A stretch of DNA of 64,000 nucleotides from NCBI RefSeq assembly GCF_032104385.1, contig NZ_DAMCHJ010000009.1, positions 61,693 to 125,692 of the forward strand, given 5' to 3'. The notes under the pieces were generated by a model, which saw only the letters and a list, made by a program, of their open reading frames with translations, was not told the origin of the DNA and searched no databases. This DNA comes from Tissierella sp032104385. GTDB lineage: Bacteria; Bacillota; Clostridia; Tissierellales; Tissierellaceae. This document shows, one piece after another, positions 9,463 through 17,408 of this stretch; within the stretch, counting starts at the first letter, position 1, and every line of letters begins with the position of its first letter. The position numbers and the translations under genes were made by a program.

Positions 9463-10581
9463 ATGAAATATTGTAAGAAATGTGTAATGCCAGACACAAG
9501 ACCAGGAATTTTATTTGACGATGAAGGAATATGTCAAGCTTGTAGAGCAGAGGAACAAAAAGATAGAATTGATTGGGAAGCTAGATATGAGGAGCTAAAG
9601 ATTTTATGTGATAAATATCGTGGGATGAATGGTGATAGCTATGATTGCATGATAGCAGTTAGTGGTGGAAAGGATAGTCATTATCAAGTGTATGTAATGA
9701 AAGAGCTCATGGGAATGAATCCGTTATTAGTATCTGTTGAAGATAATTTCCCAATGACAGAAGCAGGAAAAAACAATATTAGAAATATTTCAGAAAGATT
9801 TGGATGTAATATAATATCATTAAAACCTAATATTAAATTGCAAAAATATTTAATGAGGAAAACATTTGAAAAATACGGTAAACCAACATGGTATATTGAT
9901 AGATTAATATACACATACCCAATGCATATGGCGATTAAGTTTAATACACCATTGTTAGTATATGGAGAGAATATTAGTTATGAATATGGCGGAGTAGATA
10001 GAGAAGAAACTTATAGTGCTAGAAACCAATTAAATAATGGTGTAGCATCTGATATAGATTTTAATGAACTTATTGACGAAAATATTTCTGTTAAAGATTT
10101 AATTTTATGTAATTCACCAAGTATAGAGGATATAAACAATAAGTTAGATCCTATTTATATAAGTTATTTTTTAAGATTTAATAGTTATCAAAATTATATA
10201 TTTGCTAAGAAAAATGGTTTTAAAGATTTAAATAATGAATGGAAAAGACAACATCACATTGAAGATTTTGATCAGGTGGAAAGTAGGGCTTATTTAGTAC
10301 ATCCATGGATGAAATATCCAAAGTTTGGACATGCTACTGCAACTGATTATGCGTCGAGGTTTATTAGATATGGGCTCATTAGCAGAGAAGAAGGAATAGA
10401 GTTAGTAAAAAAACATGATCATAATCTTGATTCAAAAGCAATAGAAGATTTTTGTGAGTTTTTAGGATATACAGTTAATGAATTTTGGACAATTGTAGAT
10501 AAGTTTTATAATAGAGAACTATTTCAAAAGGATAAATACGGTGAATGGATATTAAAAAATCCAATTTGGAATGATGTTTAG
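9463..10581 (+). CDS. N-acetyl sugar amidotransferase, PseA/WbpG-type
   Basis: 372 residues. N-terminal CKKC (C4, C7) and CQAC (C24, C27) pairs probably bind zinc. SGGKDS at residues 67-72 is the PP-loop ATP-pyrophosphatase motif. The family (PseA, WbpG, LegA-like) converts an N-acetyl group of a surface sugar into an acetamidino group using ammonia from a partner glutaminase. No HisH/WbpH-type glutaminase is visible in this window. The position after legF suggests it acts on the nonulosonate or its CMP form. Confidence 0.83.
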   Translation: MKYCKKCVMPDTRPGILFDDEGICQACRAEEQKDRIDWEARYEELKILCDKYRGMNGDSYDCMIAVSGGKDSHYQVYVMKELMGMNPLLVSVEDNFPMTEAGKNNIRNISERFGCNIISLKPNIKLQKYLMRKTFEKYGKPTWYIDRLIYTYPMHMAIKFNTPLLVYGENISYEYGGVDREETYSARNQLNNGVASDIDFNELIDENISVKDLILCNSPSIEDINNKLDPIYISYFLRFNSYQNYIFAKKNGFKDLNNEWKRQHHIEDFDQVESRAYLVHPWMKYPKFGHATATDYASRFIRYGLISREEGIELVKKHDHNLDSKAIEDFCEFLGYTVNEFWTIVDKFYNRELFQKDKYGEWILKNPIWNDV

Positions 10582-10633
10582 TTTATTAAAATTATAAAAA
10601 GATTTCTAATATATAATACAAGAGGTGTAAATA

Positions 10634-12658
10634 ATGAACCCAAATAATATATCAAGTATCAAGGATATATTTTCTAATAAAATAGAAAAAGCACAATACT
10701 TAAAAAAGATAATAAGAAACCTTGTTGAAAAAGGGGATTTTGTTAATGCAGAAGCAAAAATAGCTGAATATAAAGTACTTTTTCCTGAAGATATAGAAAT
10801 TATATCTATTGAAACTGTAATGTTAATGATAAAAGGTGAAATGGATAGAGCAGAACAACATGTATTAGATGGATTAAATAAGGTACCTTTTAACTTTGAC
10901 TTAAATTATAACTTAGGATTTATATGTCAAGAAAAGGGCAAATATCAAGAAGCAGCTAATGCTTTTATTATTGCAAAATCAGCAGCAACTACTAAAGAGG
11001 AAGAAACAATTATACAGGACGCAATAAATGGGATTAAAAAGATAGATGAAAGGGTTGATTTATCCAAAATTAATCAACCTAATTACAAGTTATTTCCATT
11101 AAAAACTAATGATGATACTTGGATTGGAAAGCCATTATTTGAAGATAAAAATGGGGAGGGGTATATTCCCTTGTATTATGATGAGGTAATAGAGAGTTAT
11201 CCTATTCAATTATGGAACTTGTATAAGACAGAGACATTGAGAGGAAAAATATACGAAAGTGGAGAATTTATTTTAGGCAATCTAAACAAATCAGTTTTGC
11301 CATTAGCTATTTTAGAAAAAGATACTTCAATAACTATAATATTAGACGACAAGGAATATAAGTTCAATGATTTTACTCCTAATAGATTTTATTATATACC
11401 TATTAGAAGTGAAGGAACGGTTAAGATTAAAAGCAGTAATAAGTTTATAATAGGTGAAGCTTTAGATTTAAATCAATATAAGCAACATGATGTAAAATTG
11501 ATATTGAATTTATTTATAGATGGCTTATCTCAGAAATTAATAGATAAATATTCACTAGAAAGGCTTATGCCAAATACTTATAATTTCTTTAAGCAAGGAA
11601 CAATATTCAATAATTGCTACAGTAATGCGGAATGGACATTAGCTAGTGTACCTACTATATTTACAGGAAAATATCAAGCTAATCATAAAATTTTTCATCC
11701 GGAGTTATTGCACACTATAAGTGATAACTGTAAATCAATGGGAACTTATTTTAAAGAAGATAACTATTTAACATTCCAATCTTGTGGAAATTGGAGGAAG
11801 ACACCCTCTTACGGATATATAAAAGGTTTTGATAGAATGATTTATCAATCAGCTACAATGGGGGCTAGAGCAGAGGAAATCATTTTTGCTTTTTTAGAGC
11901 AGATGCGAGCATTTAAAGAGAGAAATCATTTTATCTGGTTATCATTTTTTGAATTGCATAATATTGACGACAGCATAACTTCCAAAGTAAGTAATCAAAT
12001 TATAAATAGCATTGACTCAAGAATAATTGAGAAAGATGAAAAAAAGTCAGTGGTAAAAGATTATGATGAAAAGAAAATAGAAAGATATGTTAATGAAATA
12101 AATAGAATAGACTATTATCTTAAAATAATTTATGACTTTATTGAAAACAAGTATACAAATGATGAAATCTTAGTATCGTTATTTTCAGATCATGGACAAT
12201 CTTACATAGATGAAGGAAATCATATTTTAAGAGATGCTAGGACGAGAGTACCTTTTATGATTAGGGGAAGAAGTATTCCTTCCACTATATCTGACGAATT
12301 AATGGAAAATGTGGATATTCTACCTACTATTTTAGATAAAACTTCTATTGAATTTGATTTTAGTGAATTTGATGGAAGAGTTCCAATGGTTTTAGGTGGT
12401 AAAGGAAAACAATATGTTTATTCTGAATCTATATATCCAGGAAAAACATATAAGGCTATTATTAGGGATTTGGAGCATACCCTAGTATTTGAATCAGAAG
12501 GTAATGTAGAGCAGGATGGCAGATTTGTATTAGGAGATTTTCATATTATATTAGAGAATAACTTGACAAAAGAAAATGAAATAAATAAAAATACTGAAAA
12601 AGTGGCTAAATATTTTGACATAATAATTTCTCATATTTCAGCATTTTTGAAAATTTAG
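10634..12658 (+). CDS. TPR-alkaline phosphatase superfamily (sulfatase-like) protein
   Basis: 674 residues with no signal peptide or membrane span. Residues ~15-130 form TPR-like helices (for example DLNYNLGFICQEKGKYQEAA); residues ~140-280 are of unknown fold; residues ~285-600 are an alkaline-phosphatase-superfamily domain. Metal-site elements are FIDGL near residue 298 and SDHGQ near residue 518. The expected nucleophile in EWTLASVPTIFTG is Thr, and there is no CxPxR formylglycine motif, so it is unlikely to be a classical sulfatase. A phosphodiesterase or a phospho-group transferase acting on the glycan is possible. The APS-kinase-like gene follows after 22 bases. Confidence 0.65.
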   Translation: MNPNNISSIKDIFSNKIEKAQYLKKIIRNLVEKGDFVNAEAKIAEYKVLFPEDIEIISIETVMLMIKGEMDRAEQHVLDGLNKVPFNFDLNYNLGFICQEKGKYQEAANAFIIAKSAATTKEEETIIQDAINGIKKIDERVDLSKINQPNYKLFPLKTNDDTWIGKPLFEDKNGEGYIPLYYDEVIESYPIQLWNLYKTETLRGKIYESGEFILGNLNKSVLPLAILEKDTSITIILDDKEYKFNDFTPNRFYYIPIRSEGTVKIKSSNKFIIGEALDLNQYKQHDVKLILNLFIDGLSQKLIDKYSLERLMPNTYNFFKQGTIFNNCYSNAEWTLASVPTIFTGKYQANHKIFHPELLHTISDNCKSMGTYFKEDNYLTFQSCGNWRKTPSYGYIKGFDRMIYQSATMGARAEEIIFAFLEQMRAFKERNHFIWLSFFELHNIDDSITSKVSNQIINSIDSRIIEKDEKKSVVKDYDEKKIERYVNEINRIDYYLKIIYDFIENKYTNDEILVSLFSDHGQSYIDEGNHILRDARTRVPFMIRGRSIPSTISDELMENVDILPTILDKTSIEFDFSEFDGRVPMVLGGKGKQYVYSESIYPGKTYKAIIRDLEHTLVFESEGNVEQDGRFVLGDFHIILENNLTKENEINKNTEKVAKYFDIIISHISAFLKI

Positions 12659-12680
12659 TAGATTAAGGAGATAAGGCACC

Positions 12681-13202
12681 ATGAGAATAGGAAATACAAT
12701 TTGGCTAGTTGGATTAAGTGCGTCTGGAAAGAGTACATTGGCAGAAAAAATAGTAAGGTATATGGTTGATAGTGGGAAAAAGGTACAGTTGATAGATGGA
12801 GATATTATGAGAGAAGAAATAGGTGGAATGTTTGGATACACTAGAGAAGAAAGAATAAAGGCAGCAAATATATATAGAGCAATGGCAAGGTTATTAAACA
12901 ATAATGGTATAAATGTTGTGATTGCAGCCATATCTCCATATGAAGAAATTAGAAGGAAAAATAGAGAAAGAATTGAAAACTATATTGAGATAAATGTTAA
13001 TTGTCCAATAGAAGAATGCATAAAAAGGGATCCTAAAGGACTTTATATGAAAGCTTTAACTGGGAGAGAAAAGCATGTTATTGGAATTGATGAAGAATAT
13101 GAATTTCCAGAGAATAGTAACATAGAAGTAAATACAAAAGAAGAAAGCATTGATGAGTCCTATTTAAAGATAATAAATTATTTAAAACAGTCAAATATCT
13201 AA
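12681..13202 (+). CDS. Adenylylsulfate (APS) kinase-like P-loop protein
   Basis: 173 residues. GLSASGKST at residues 11-19 is the Walker A loop, and LIDGDIMREEI and RDPKGLYMKAL match APS kinase (CysC) signatures. CysC phosphorylates adenylylsulfate to PAPS. It is slightly short for the family (~200) and no ATP sulfurylase or sulfotransferase is seen here. In a glycan operon it could supply PAPS or phosphorylate a different acceptor. Related kinase-like genes occur in surface-polysaccharide loci; the true acceptor is uncertain. Confidence 0.72.
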   Translation: MRIGNTIWLVGLSASGKSTLAEKIVRYMVDSGKKVQLIDGDIMREEIGGMFGYTREERIKAANIYRAMARLLNNNGINVVIAAISPYEEIRRKNRERIENYIEINVNCPIEECIKRDPKGLYMKALTGREKHVIGIDEEYEFPENSNIEVNTKEESIDESYLKIINYLKQSNI

Positions 13203-13227
13203 TTATAATAAAGTGGAGGCAATGCTA

Positions 13228-14826
13228 ATGAAAATCAAAGGGATTGTAGAGCAAATAACTAATGAATCCATTGCAGGGTGGGTAATTGTTAATGATGATA
13301 GGAAGGGGATAATAGAAGCTCCAAAGGTTGAATTAAAAGTAAATGGTGAAACCGTAGCAATAACTTTTGCTGTAAGAAAAATTGAACACGAGAGTATAAT
13401 CAGTAATCATTGTGGCTTTAAATTCTTAATAAAGGATTTATTTGATTATTTAAACAAGAATGATGAGATTACAATCTCAGTTTATGATGATATTTTACCA
13501 ATTTATAAATATGGATTGAGTTATAAATGTGATACTACTGGTAATTCTAGTATTGATAAATTATTAGAGAGATTAAATGAAGGTTATGTTTTCGATATAA
13601 ATGGGGAGTTAAAACTATCTTTGAAAGAAAACGAAGAGTTAAGGAAAGAGATTATCAAGCTATATGATGAGCTAAGGGATATATTTAATAATGATTTATC
13701 ATATGATCTGTATGCATGTTATGGAACTTTATTGGGGATTGTTAGAGAGAAAAACTTTATTTCTAATGATGGAAACTTTGATTGTGCATATTTATCTAAG
13801 GAAAATAATAAAGATAAAGTAGTTGAGGAATTTAAAATAATATCAAAGTTATTAATAAAGAAAGGATATCAGTTAAAAATTTTTAAGTCACATATTCAAG
13901 TAAGTAATACAAAATCAGATGCTAGTATTAATATTTATTGCTCTTGGTTTAACGATAACTTAGAATTTTTGCTTTCTTTCAACTATATAGGTAAAGAAAT
14001 TATTAGTAAGAAAAATAAATTTGAAATAGAAACGAGAACTATACAAGGAAGTAATGTTTTAATACCTAAAAGCTATAAAGATGTTTTGAAACAAATATAT
14101 GGAGAAAGATGGGAGATACCAGACTTTGGATTTGAGTGGAAAACACTAAATAAAAGCATTGGGTTTTTGGAAGATAGTGATATGAATGAAATATATTGGG
14201 AGCAATATTATTTAGATTCAAAGCTACAAAAACCTTCTTCATTCTGCTCTTTTATAAATGATTTTATTAAAGAAAAATATTTGATTTTAGATATTGGATG
14301 TGGATCGGCTAGAGACTCTTTTGAATTTGTGCAACAGGGACATGAAGTTATAGGATTGGATAGGTCAGAACAAGCAATTTTATTTGCAAATTCATTGATA
14401 AAAGAAGAGAGGTATAAAAATATAACCTTTCAAAAAGCTGATATATCAGATAAAATATTAATGTCGGAAATATTTAAAAAAGCAAAAGAGCAAGCTAAAC
14501 AAAAACAAAAAAACATAATGTATTACTCAAGATTTTTCTTGCATTCAATAGATGAGAGTAATCAGAGAACATTTTTAGAGGCGATATCAAGCCATGTTGA
14601 TAAGGGAGATATCTTTGTTGCTGAGTTTAGAACTAAGGAAGATGAAGAAAGGCAAAAAATATATTCTAATCATTATAGGAGATTTATAGATGAGGTAGAT
14701 TTATTAAATCAGTTAAAAGAAGTATGTGATATGAATAAATTATTATTATTTCAGAAAGGAACAGGATTTGCGATTTACAAAGAAGAAGATCCTTTTTTAG
14801 CTAGAATTATTGTTGCAAAAAGTTAA
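13228..14826 (+). CDS. Three-domain fusion: GW beta-sandwich, LicD-like, SAM methyltransferase
   Basis: 532 residues from ATG 13228, chosen because GTGGAGG ends 8 bases upstream; the earlier GTG 13213 and ATG 13222 overlap or crowd that site. Residues ~1-95 resemble the IxGW accessory beta-sandwich seen on glycan enzymes (SIAGWVIVND, HCGFKFLI). Residues ~145-310 resemble LicD/fukutin nucleotidyltransferases (YGTLLGIVREKNFI), but the usual DDDID metal motif reads NDGNFD, keeping only D181 and D185. Residues ~350-530 form a SAM methyltransferase (ILDIGCGSARDSF). LicD proteins transfer phosphocholine-like groups, so this may add and methylate a phospho-amino alcohol. Last gene of the operon. Confidence 0.62.
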   Translation: MKIKGIVEQITNESIAGWVIVNDDRKGIIEAPKVELKVNGETVAITFAVRKIEHESIISNHCGFKFLIKDLFDYLNKNDEITISVYDDILPIYKYGLSYKCDTTGNSSIDKLLERLNEGYVFDINGELKLSLKENEELRKEIIKLYDELRDIFNNDLSYDLYACYGTLLGIVREKNFISNDGNFDCAYLSKENNKDKVVEEFKIISKLLIKKGYQLKIFKSHIQVSNTKSDASINIYCSWFNDNLEFLLSFNYIGKEIISKKNKFEIETRTIQGSNVLIPKSYKDVLKQIYGERWEIPDFGFEWKTLNKSIGFLEDSDMNEIYWEQYYLDSKLQKPSSFCSFINDFIKEKYLILDIGCGSARDSFEFVQQGHEVIGLDRSEQAILFANSLIKEERYKNITFQKADISDKILMSEIFKKAKEQAKQKQKNIMYYSRFFLHSIDESNQRTFLEAISSHVDKGDIFVAEFRTKEDEERQKIYSNHYRRFIDEVDLLNQLKEVCDMNKLLLFQKGTGFAIYKEEDPFLARIIVAKS

Positions 14827-14983
14827 ATTTAATTAAGTAAAAGTAAGTCATTCGTAAGAGTAGCGAATTCCACCCGAATTTTGTCGAAAGTTGAATGTAA
14901 AAAATATAGTAAATTAATGAACACAATTAGAAAATTATAATCTTAATAGTTTTATTATAATACCACAAAGGAGGTTCAATATC
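14827..14983. other. Intergenic region with a Spo0A-box-like site
   Basis: No gene is visible in this 157-base gap. TTTGTCGAA at 14880-14888 is an exact match to the 0A-box consensus TTTGTCRAA. No clear sigma-A or sigma-D promoter was found, so yjfB may be read from an unrecognised promoter or from the upstream operon. Confidence 0.3.
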
Positions 14984-15181
14984 ATGGACATAGGAGCATT
15001 ATCAATGAATCTTAGTCAAATGAATGTAGTCAAACAATCCAGTATTTCAGTCATGAAGCTGGCGATGAATACAGTAGAATTACAAGCTGTAGATTTAACT
15101 AAAATGCTAGAATTGAATACAAAAATAATGGAGCAGTCCATTAATCCTCATTTAGGAAAAACTATAGATATTAAATTATAA
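14984..15181 (+). CDS. yjfB: YjfB family putative motility protein
   Basis: A 65-residue small helical protein. The opening MDIGALSMNLSQMNVV and the pattern of the remainder match the YjfB_motility family, found next to or coregulated with flagellar genes in Firmicutes; its biochemical role is unknown. A strong AAAGGAGG lies 8 bases before the ATG. It closes the nonulosonate region, consistent with that operon glycosylating flagellin. Confidence 0.75.
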   Translation: MDIGALSMNLSQMNVVKQSSISVMKLAMNTVELQAVDLTKMLELNTKIMEQSINPHLGKTIDIKL

Positions 15182-15270
15182 TCTATCATAGAACATTAAT
15201 ATAAAAGACAATATTTTTGTCATAAATTATGAAGATTATGTTATAATATCTAAAAGAGGAGGCGATGCTG

Positions 15271-15561
15271 TTGGATGAGAAAGTATTTGATTTAATGGAA
15301 AAGATGTATATTGAATTTAGTAAAAGATTTGATAACATGGAAAAAGATATTAAAGATCTAAAAGGCGATGTGGGAAGCTTAAAGACAGATGTAGGAAGTC
15401 TAAAGACAGATGTAACAAAAATAAATACAAAAATCGAACATGATCTCATGCCTAAAATAACAGCATTATTTGATGGCTATAAGCAAAACGCCGATAAATT
15501 AGATAGAATTGAAAAAGAAGTATCTAAGCATGAGGAAATAATTTTGAGAAGGGTTAAGTAG
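15271..15561 (+). CDS. Small coiled-coil protein of unknown function
   Basis: About 96 residues, almost entirely heptad-patterned coiled coil, with a seven-residue direct repeat GSLKTDV-GSLKTDV in the middle. TTG 15271 is preferred because GAGGAGG ends 8 bases upstream; ATG 15265 is only two bases from it. It resembles the 42-bp-repeat protein at 58283 in general build (short DxE start, heptad repeats, basic tail), so the two may be paralogues. No enzymatic motif. Followed directly by a terminator. Confidence 0.6.
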   Translation: MDEKVFDLMEKMYIEFSKRFDNMEKDIKDLKGDVGSLKTDVGSLKTDVTKINTKIEHDLMPKITALFDGYKQNADKLDRIEKEVSKHEEIILRRVK

Positions 15562-15570
15562 AAATTTAGA

Positions 15571-15597
15571 AAGAGGACAGAAATGTCCTCTTTTTTT
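15571..15597 (+). terminator. Rho-independent terminator
   Basis: A 9-bp stem AAGAGGACA/TGTCCTCTT with a GAAA loop is followed by a T run (15590-15597), ten bases after the coiled-coil gene stop. Confidence 0.85.
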
Positions 15598-15652
15598 AAC
15601 ATATAGTAGTTATTGAGAAACTTTTATTTTAATCGCATACTATGAGTTTTAA

Positions 15653-15865
15653 ACTGAGGTTGGGATATTTAATGGAGATAAATTAGTATATCAAGGCAAT
15701 ATGCCATTTGTTGAAAGTTTTGGAGATGTAGATGAAGGCAAACCTATGATTTATTATAATAGCTTACTAAATGTTTCCACTGCTATAAATATGGGTAATT
15801 TTGCAGCACAATATAAAGTAAGTTCAGGTGCAGACTGGACTATTAAGCTAACAAAAATAAAATAA
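15653..15865 (+). pseudogene. Gene remnant, copy 1 (C-terminal fragment)
   Basis: A frame open from 15653 to the TAA at 15865 encodes about 70 residues ending in a segment with SSGADWTIKLTKIK, but it has no start codon or ribosome binding site at its beginning; the first ATG (15701) would give 54 residues without a good binding site. Its last 82 bases recur, with about ten changes, at 18310-18391. It reads as the tail of a lost secreted or beta-rich protein gene; the family is not recognised. Confidence 0.55.
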
Positions 15866-15870
15866 CAACT

Positions 15871-15905
15871 AACCCCTTTCTTTTTTACCAAAAAAGGAAG
15901 GGGTT
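15871..15905. terminator. Inverted repeat, probable terminator after the remnant
   Basis: AACCCCTTTCTTTTTT (15871-15886) pairs with AAAAAAGGAAGGGGTT (15890-15905) across a three-base loop, with one mismatch. The downstream T run is weak (TATATTTAT). Confidence 0.6.
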
Positions 15906-16171
15906 TATATTTATGTATGGAATATAAATATATTTAAAACAATTTTTTGAAGTATGACATATTGATTTTGACTGAAAAATAATTTCAAAGTTCAAATATT
16001 GTGGTAAAATAAAAGATATAATTGATTTAAATTCATTTAATTATAAAGAACTTCAAGATAATAAACTATATATTAGATATAAAAAGCAGGAAAAGGATAA
16101 ATAATAAATATAGGAATATAAGTAAGAAAAGAAGATAATTAAAAATAAAGAAGGAATTGGAGAGTGATTCT
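15906..16171. other. AT-rich intergenic region with a possible coding remnant
   Basis: A frame ending at the TAA near 16103 reads as about 40 Lys/Asn-rich residues (NSFNYKELQDNKLYIRYKK) with no start or binding site, so it may be a decayed gene tail. Otherwise nothing recognisable. Confidence 0.3.
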
Positions 16172-16471
16172 ATGTTTAAACCTTATGACTATGCTTTTCA
16201 AATAGAAGTAACAGTAAGGGCTATATTTAACTGTAAAAAATACGAGCTTGGTGGTATAGCAGATGCTAATTTTATAGAAAAAAATCCCTTTATTGCCATA
16301 GCTATTGTACTAGGTAACTTTTATAATAAGGTAGATGGAAGTTTTAAGGAAAGGATAGATGAATTTCTTAATAAATATTATTTGGAAATGGGAAAAAGTA
16401 TATTGGAAATAGGAGAAGAAAAAATCAAAAATATAATGAAAGATTTTAATAGTATAATAGCAACAATTTAA
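16172..16471 (+). CDS. Hypothetical protein, 99 residues
   Basis: Not recognised. ATG 16172 is chosen since TTGGAGAG lies 9 bases upstream (TTG 16157 overlaps it). The product is a soluble, probably all-helical protein with a hydrophobic segment PFIAIAIVLGNFYNKV in the middle and an acidic-basic C-terminal helix. It lies between two copies of a gene remnant, together with pssA and psd, so it may have arrived with them. No motif suggests a function. Confidence 0.45.
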   Translation: MFKPYDYAFQIEVTVRAIFNCKKYELGGIADANFIEKNPFIAIAIVLGNFYNKVDGSFKERIDEFLNKYYLEMGKSILEIGEEKIKNIMKDFNSIIATI

Positions 16472-16654
16472 AGATATCTTAGTTAGTAAGAGACTAAAGA
16501 TATTTAAACATAGATAAATTAAAGAAAGAAAAATATTCGACAAATTTGCCTATCTAATAACTCACTATCATCATTTCAATAAATACTTGAAAAAGTTAGG
16601 ACAAGATGGTATCATAATAAGATATTGTTTAATAATTGATTTTTAAAATTATAA
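16472..16654. other. Intergenic region upstream of pssA with a Spo0A-box-like site
   Basis: No gene. TTCGACAAA at 16536-16544 is the reverse complement of TTTGTCGAA, an exact 0A-box consensus match on the minus strand. The rest is AT-rich, with no promoter I can assign confidently. Confidence 0.3.
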
Positions 16655-16693
16655 TAAGATAATTACCTTGTTTATTTTGAGGTGGTTATCTTA
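16655..16693 (+). promoter_or_regulatory. Hairpin covering the pssA ribosome binding site
   Basis: TAAGATAATTACCT (16655-16668) can pair along all 14 positions (12 Watson-Crick, 2 G-U) with AGGTGGTTATCTTA (16680-16693), leaving an 11-base loop. The right arm contains the GAGGTGG binding site and ends on the first base of the pssA ATG, so the folded RNA would hide the site. Translational control is an inference. Confidence 0.5.
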
Positions 16694-17397
16694 TGGATTA
16701 TGAAAGAAGAGATGAAATGATAGGGTTTTATGATTATACGGTTATATTAACATATATAGGTTTGATGAGTTCTGTTTTTGGAATGACCCAGGTTATTGAT
16801 GGCAGATTTAGAACTGCTATATTATGTCTTGCCATATCAGGACTATGCGATATGTTTGATGGGAAAGTTGCTAGAACTAAAAAAGATCGAACCTCTGATC
16901 AGAAATTATTTGGAATTCAAATTGATTCATTAAGTGATGTTGTGTGTTTTGGCGTTTTTCCAGGGATGATAAGCTATGTGCTTGGTGTCCGAGGCGTTTT
17001 AGGTGGAATTATCATCGCTTATTATTGTGTTGCTGCCGTTATTAGATTGGGTTTTTTTAATGTTCTTGAAACCAATCGACAACAGCAGGAAGAAGGAGCT
17101 AATAAGTTTTATTTTGGTCTTCCTGTTACATCAATTTCAATAATATTGCCTATGGTATTTCTTCTTGACTTTTTAATGCCTCAAGGAACAATCAAATATG
17201 TTTTAATGGCGACTCTTTGCATAGTTGGAACTTTGTTTATTACAAATTTTAAACTTAAAAAGCCAACGAACAAACAACTTGCTTTAATAGTTATAATAGT
17301 TGCCTGTGCCGTAATTGATATACTTCTTTTTTCGGAATATCATATAAAAAATAGATTTATTAAGGAAGAGCCCCTAATAGAGCAAATATTAAAGTAG
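16693..17397 (+). CDS. pssA: CDP-diacylglycerol-serine O-phosphatidyltransferase
   Basis: A 234-residue membrane enzyme of the CDP-alcohol phosphatidyltransferase family. The signature DG(x2)AR...G...D...D is seen as DGKVARTKKD (from residue ~56) followed by GIQIDSLSDVVCFG. Several hydrophobic helices follow, and a polar tail ends the protein. It makes phosphatidylserine from CDP-diacylglycerol and serine. psd follows after 11 bases, so the pair should produce phosphatidylethanolamine. A hairpin spans its binding site. Confidence 0.9.
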   Translation: MDYERRDEMIGFYDYTVILTYIGLMSSVFGMTQVIDGRFRTAILCLAISGLCDMFDGKVARTKKDRTSDQKLFGIQIDSLSDVVCFGVFPGMISYVLGVRGVLGGIIIAYYCVAAVIRLGFFNVLETNRQQQEEGANKFYFGLPVTSISIILPMVFLLDFLMPQGTIKYVLMATLCIVGTLFITNFKLKKPTNKQLALIVIIVACAVIDILLFSEYHIKNRFIKEEPLIEQILK

Positions 17398-17408
17398 AGG
17401 TAGAACTG

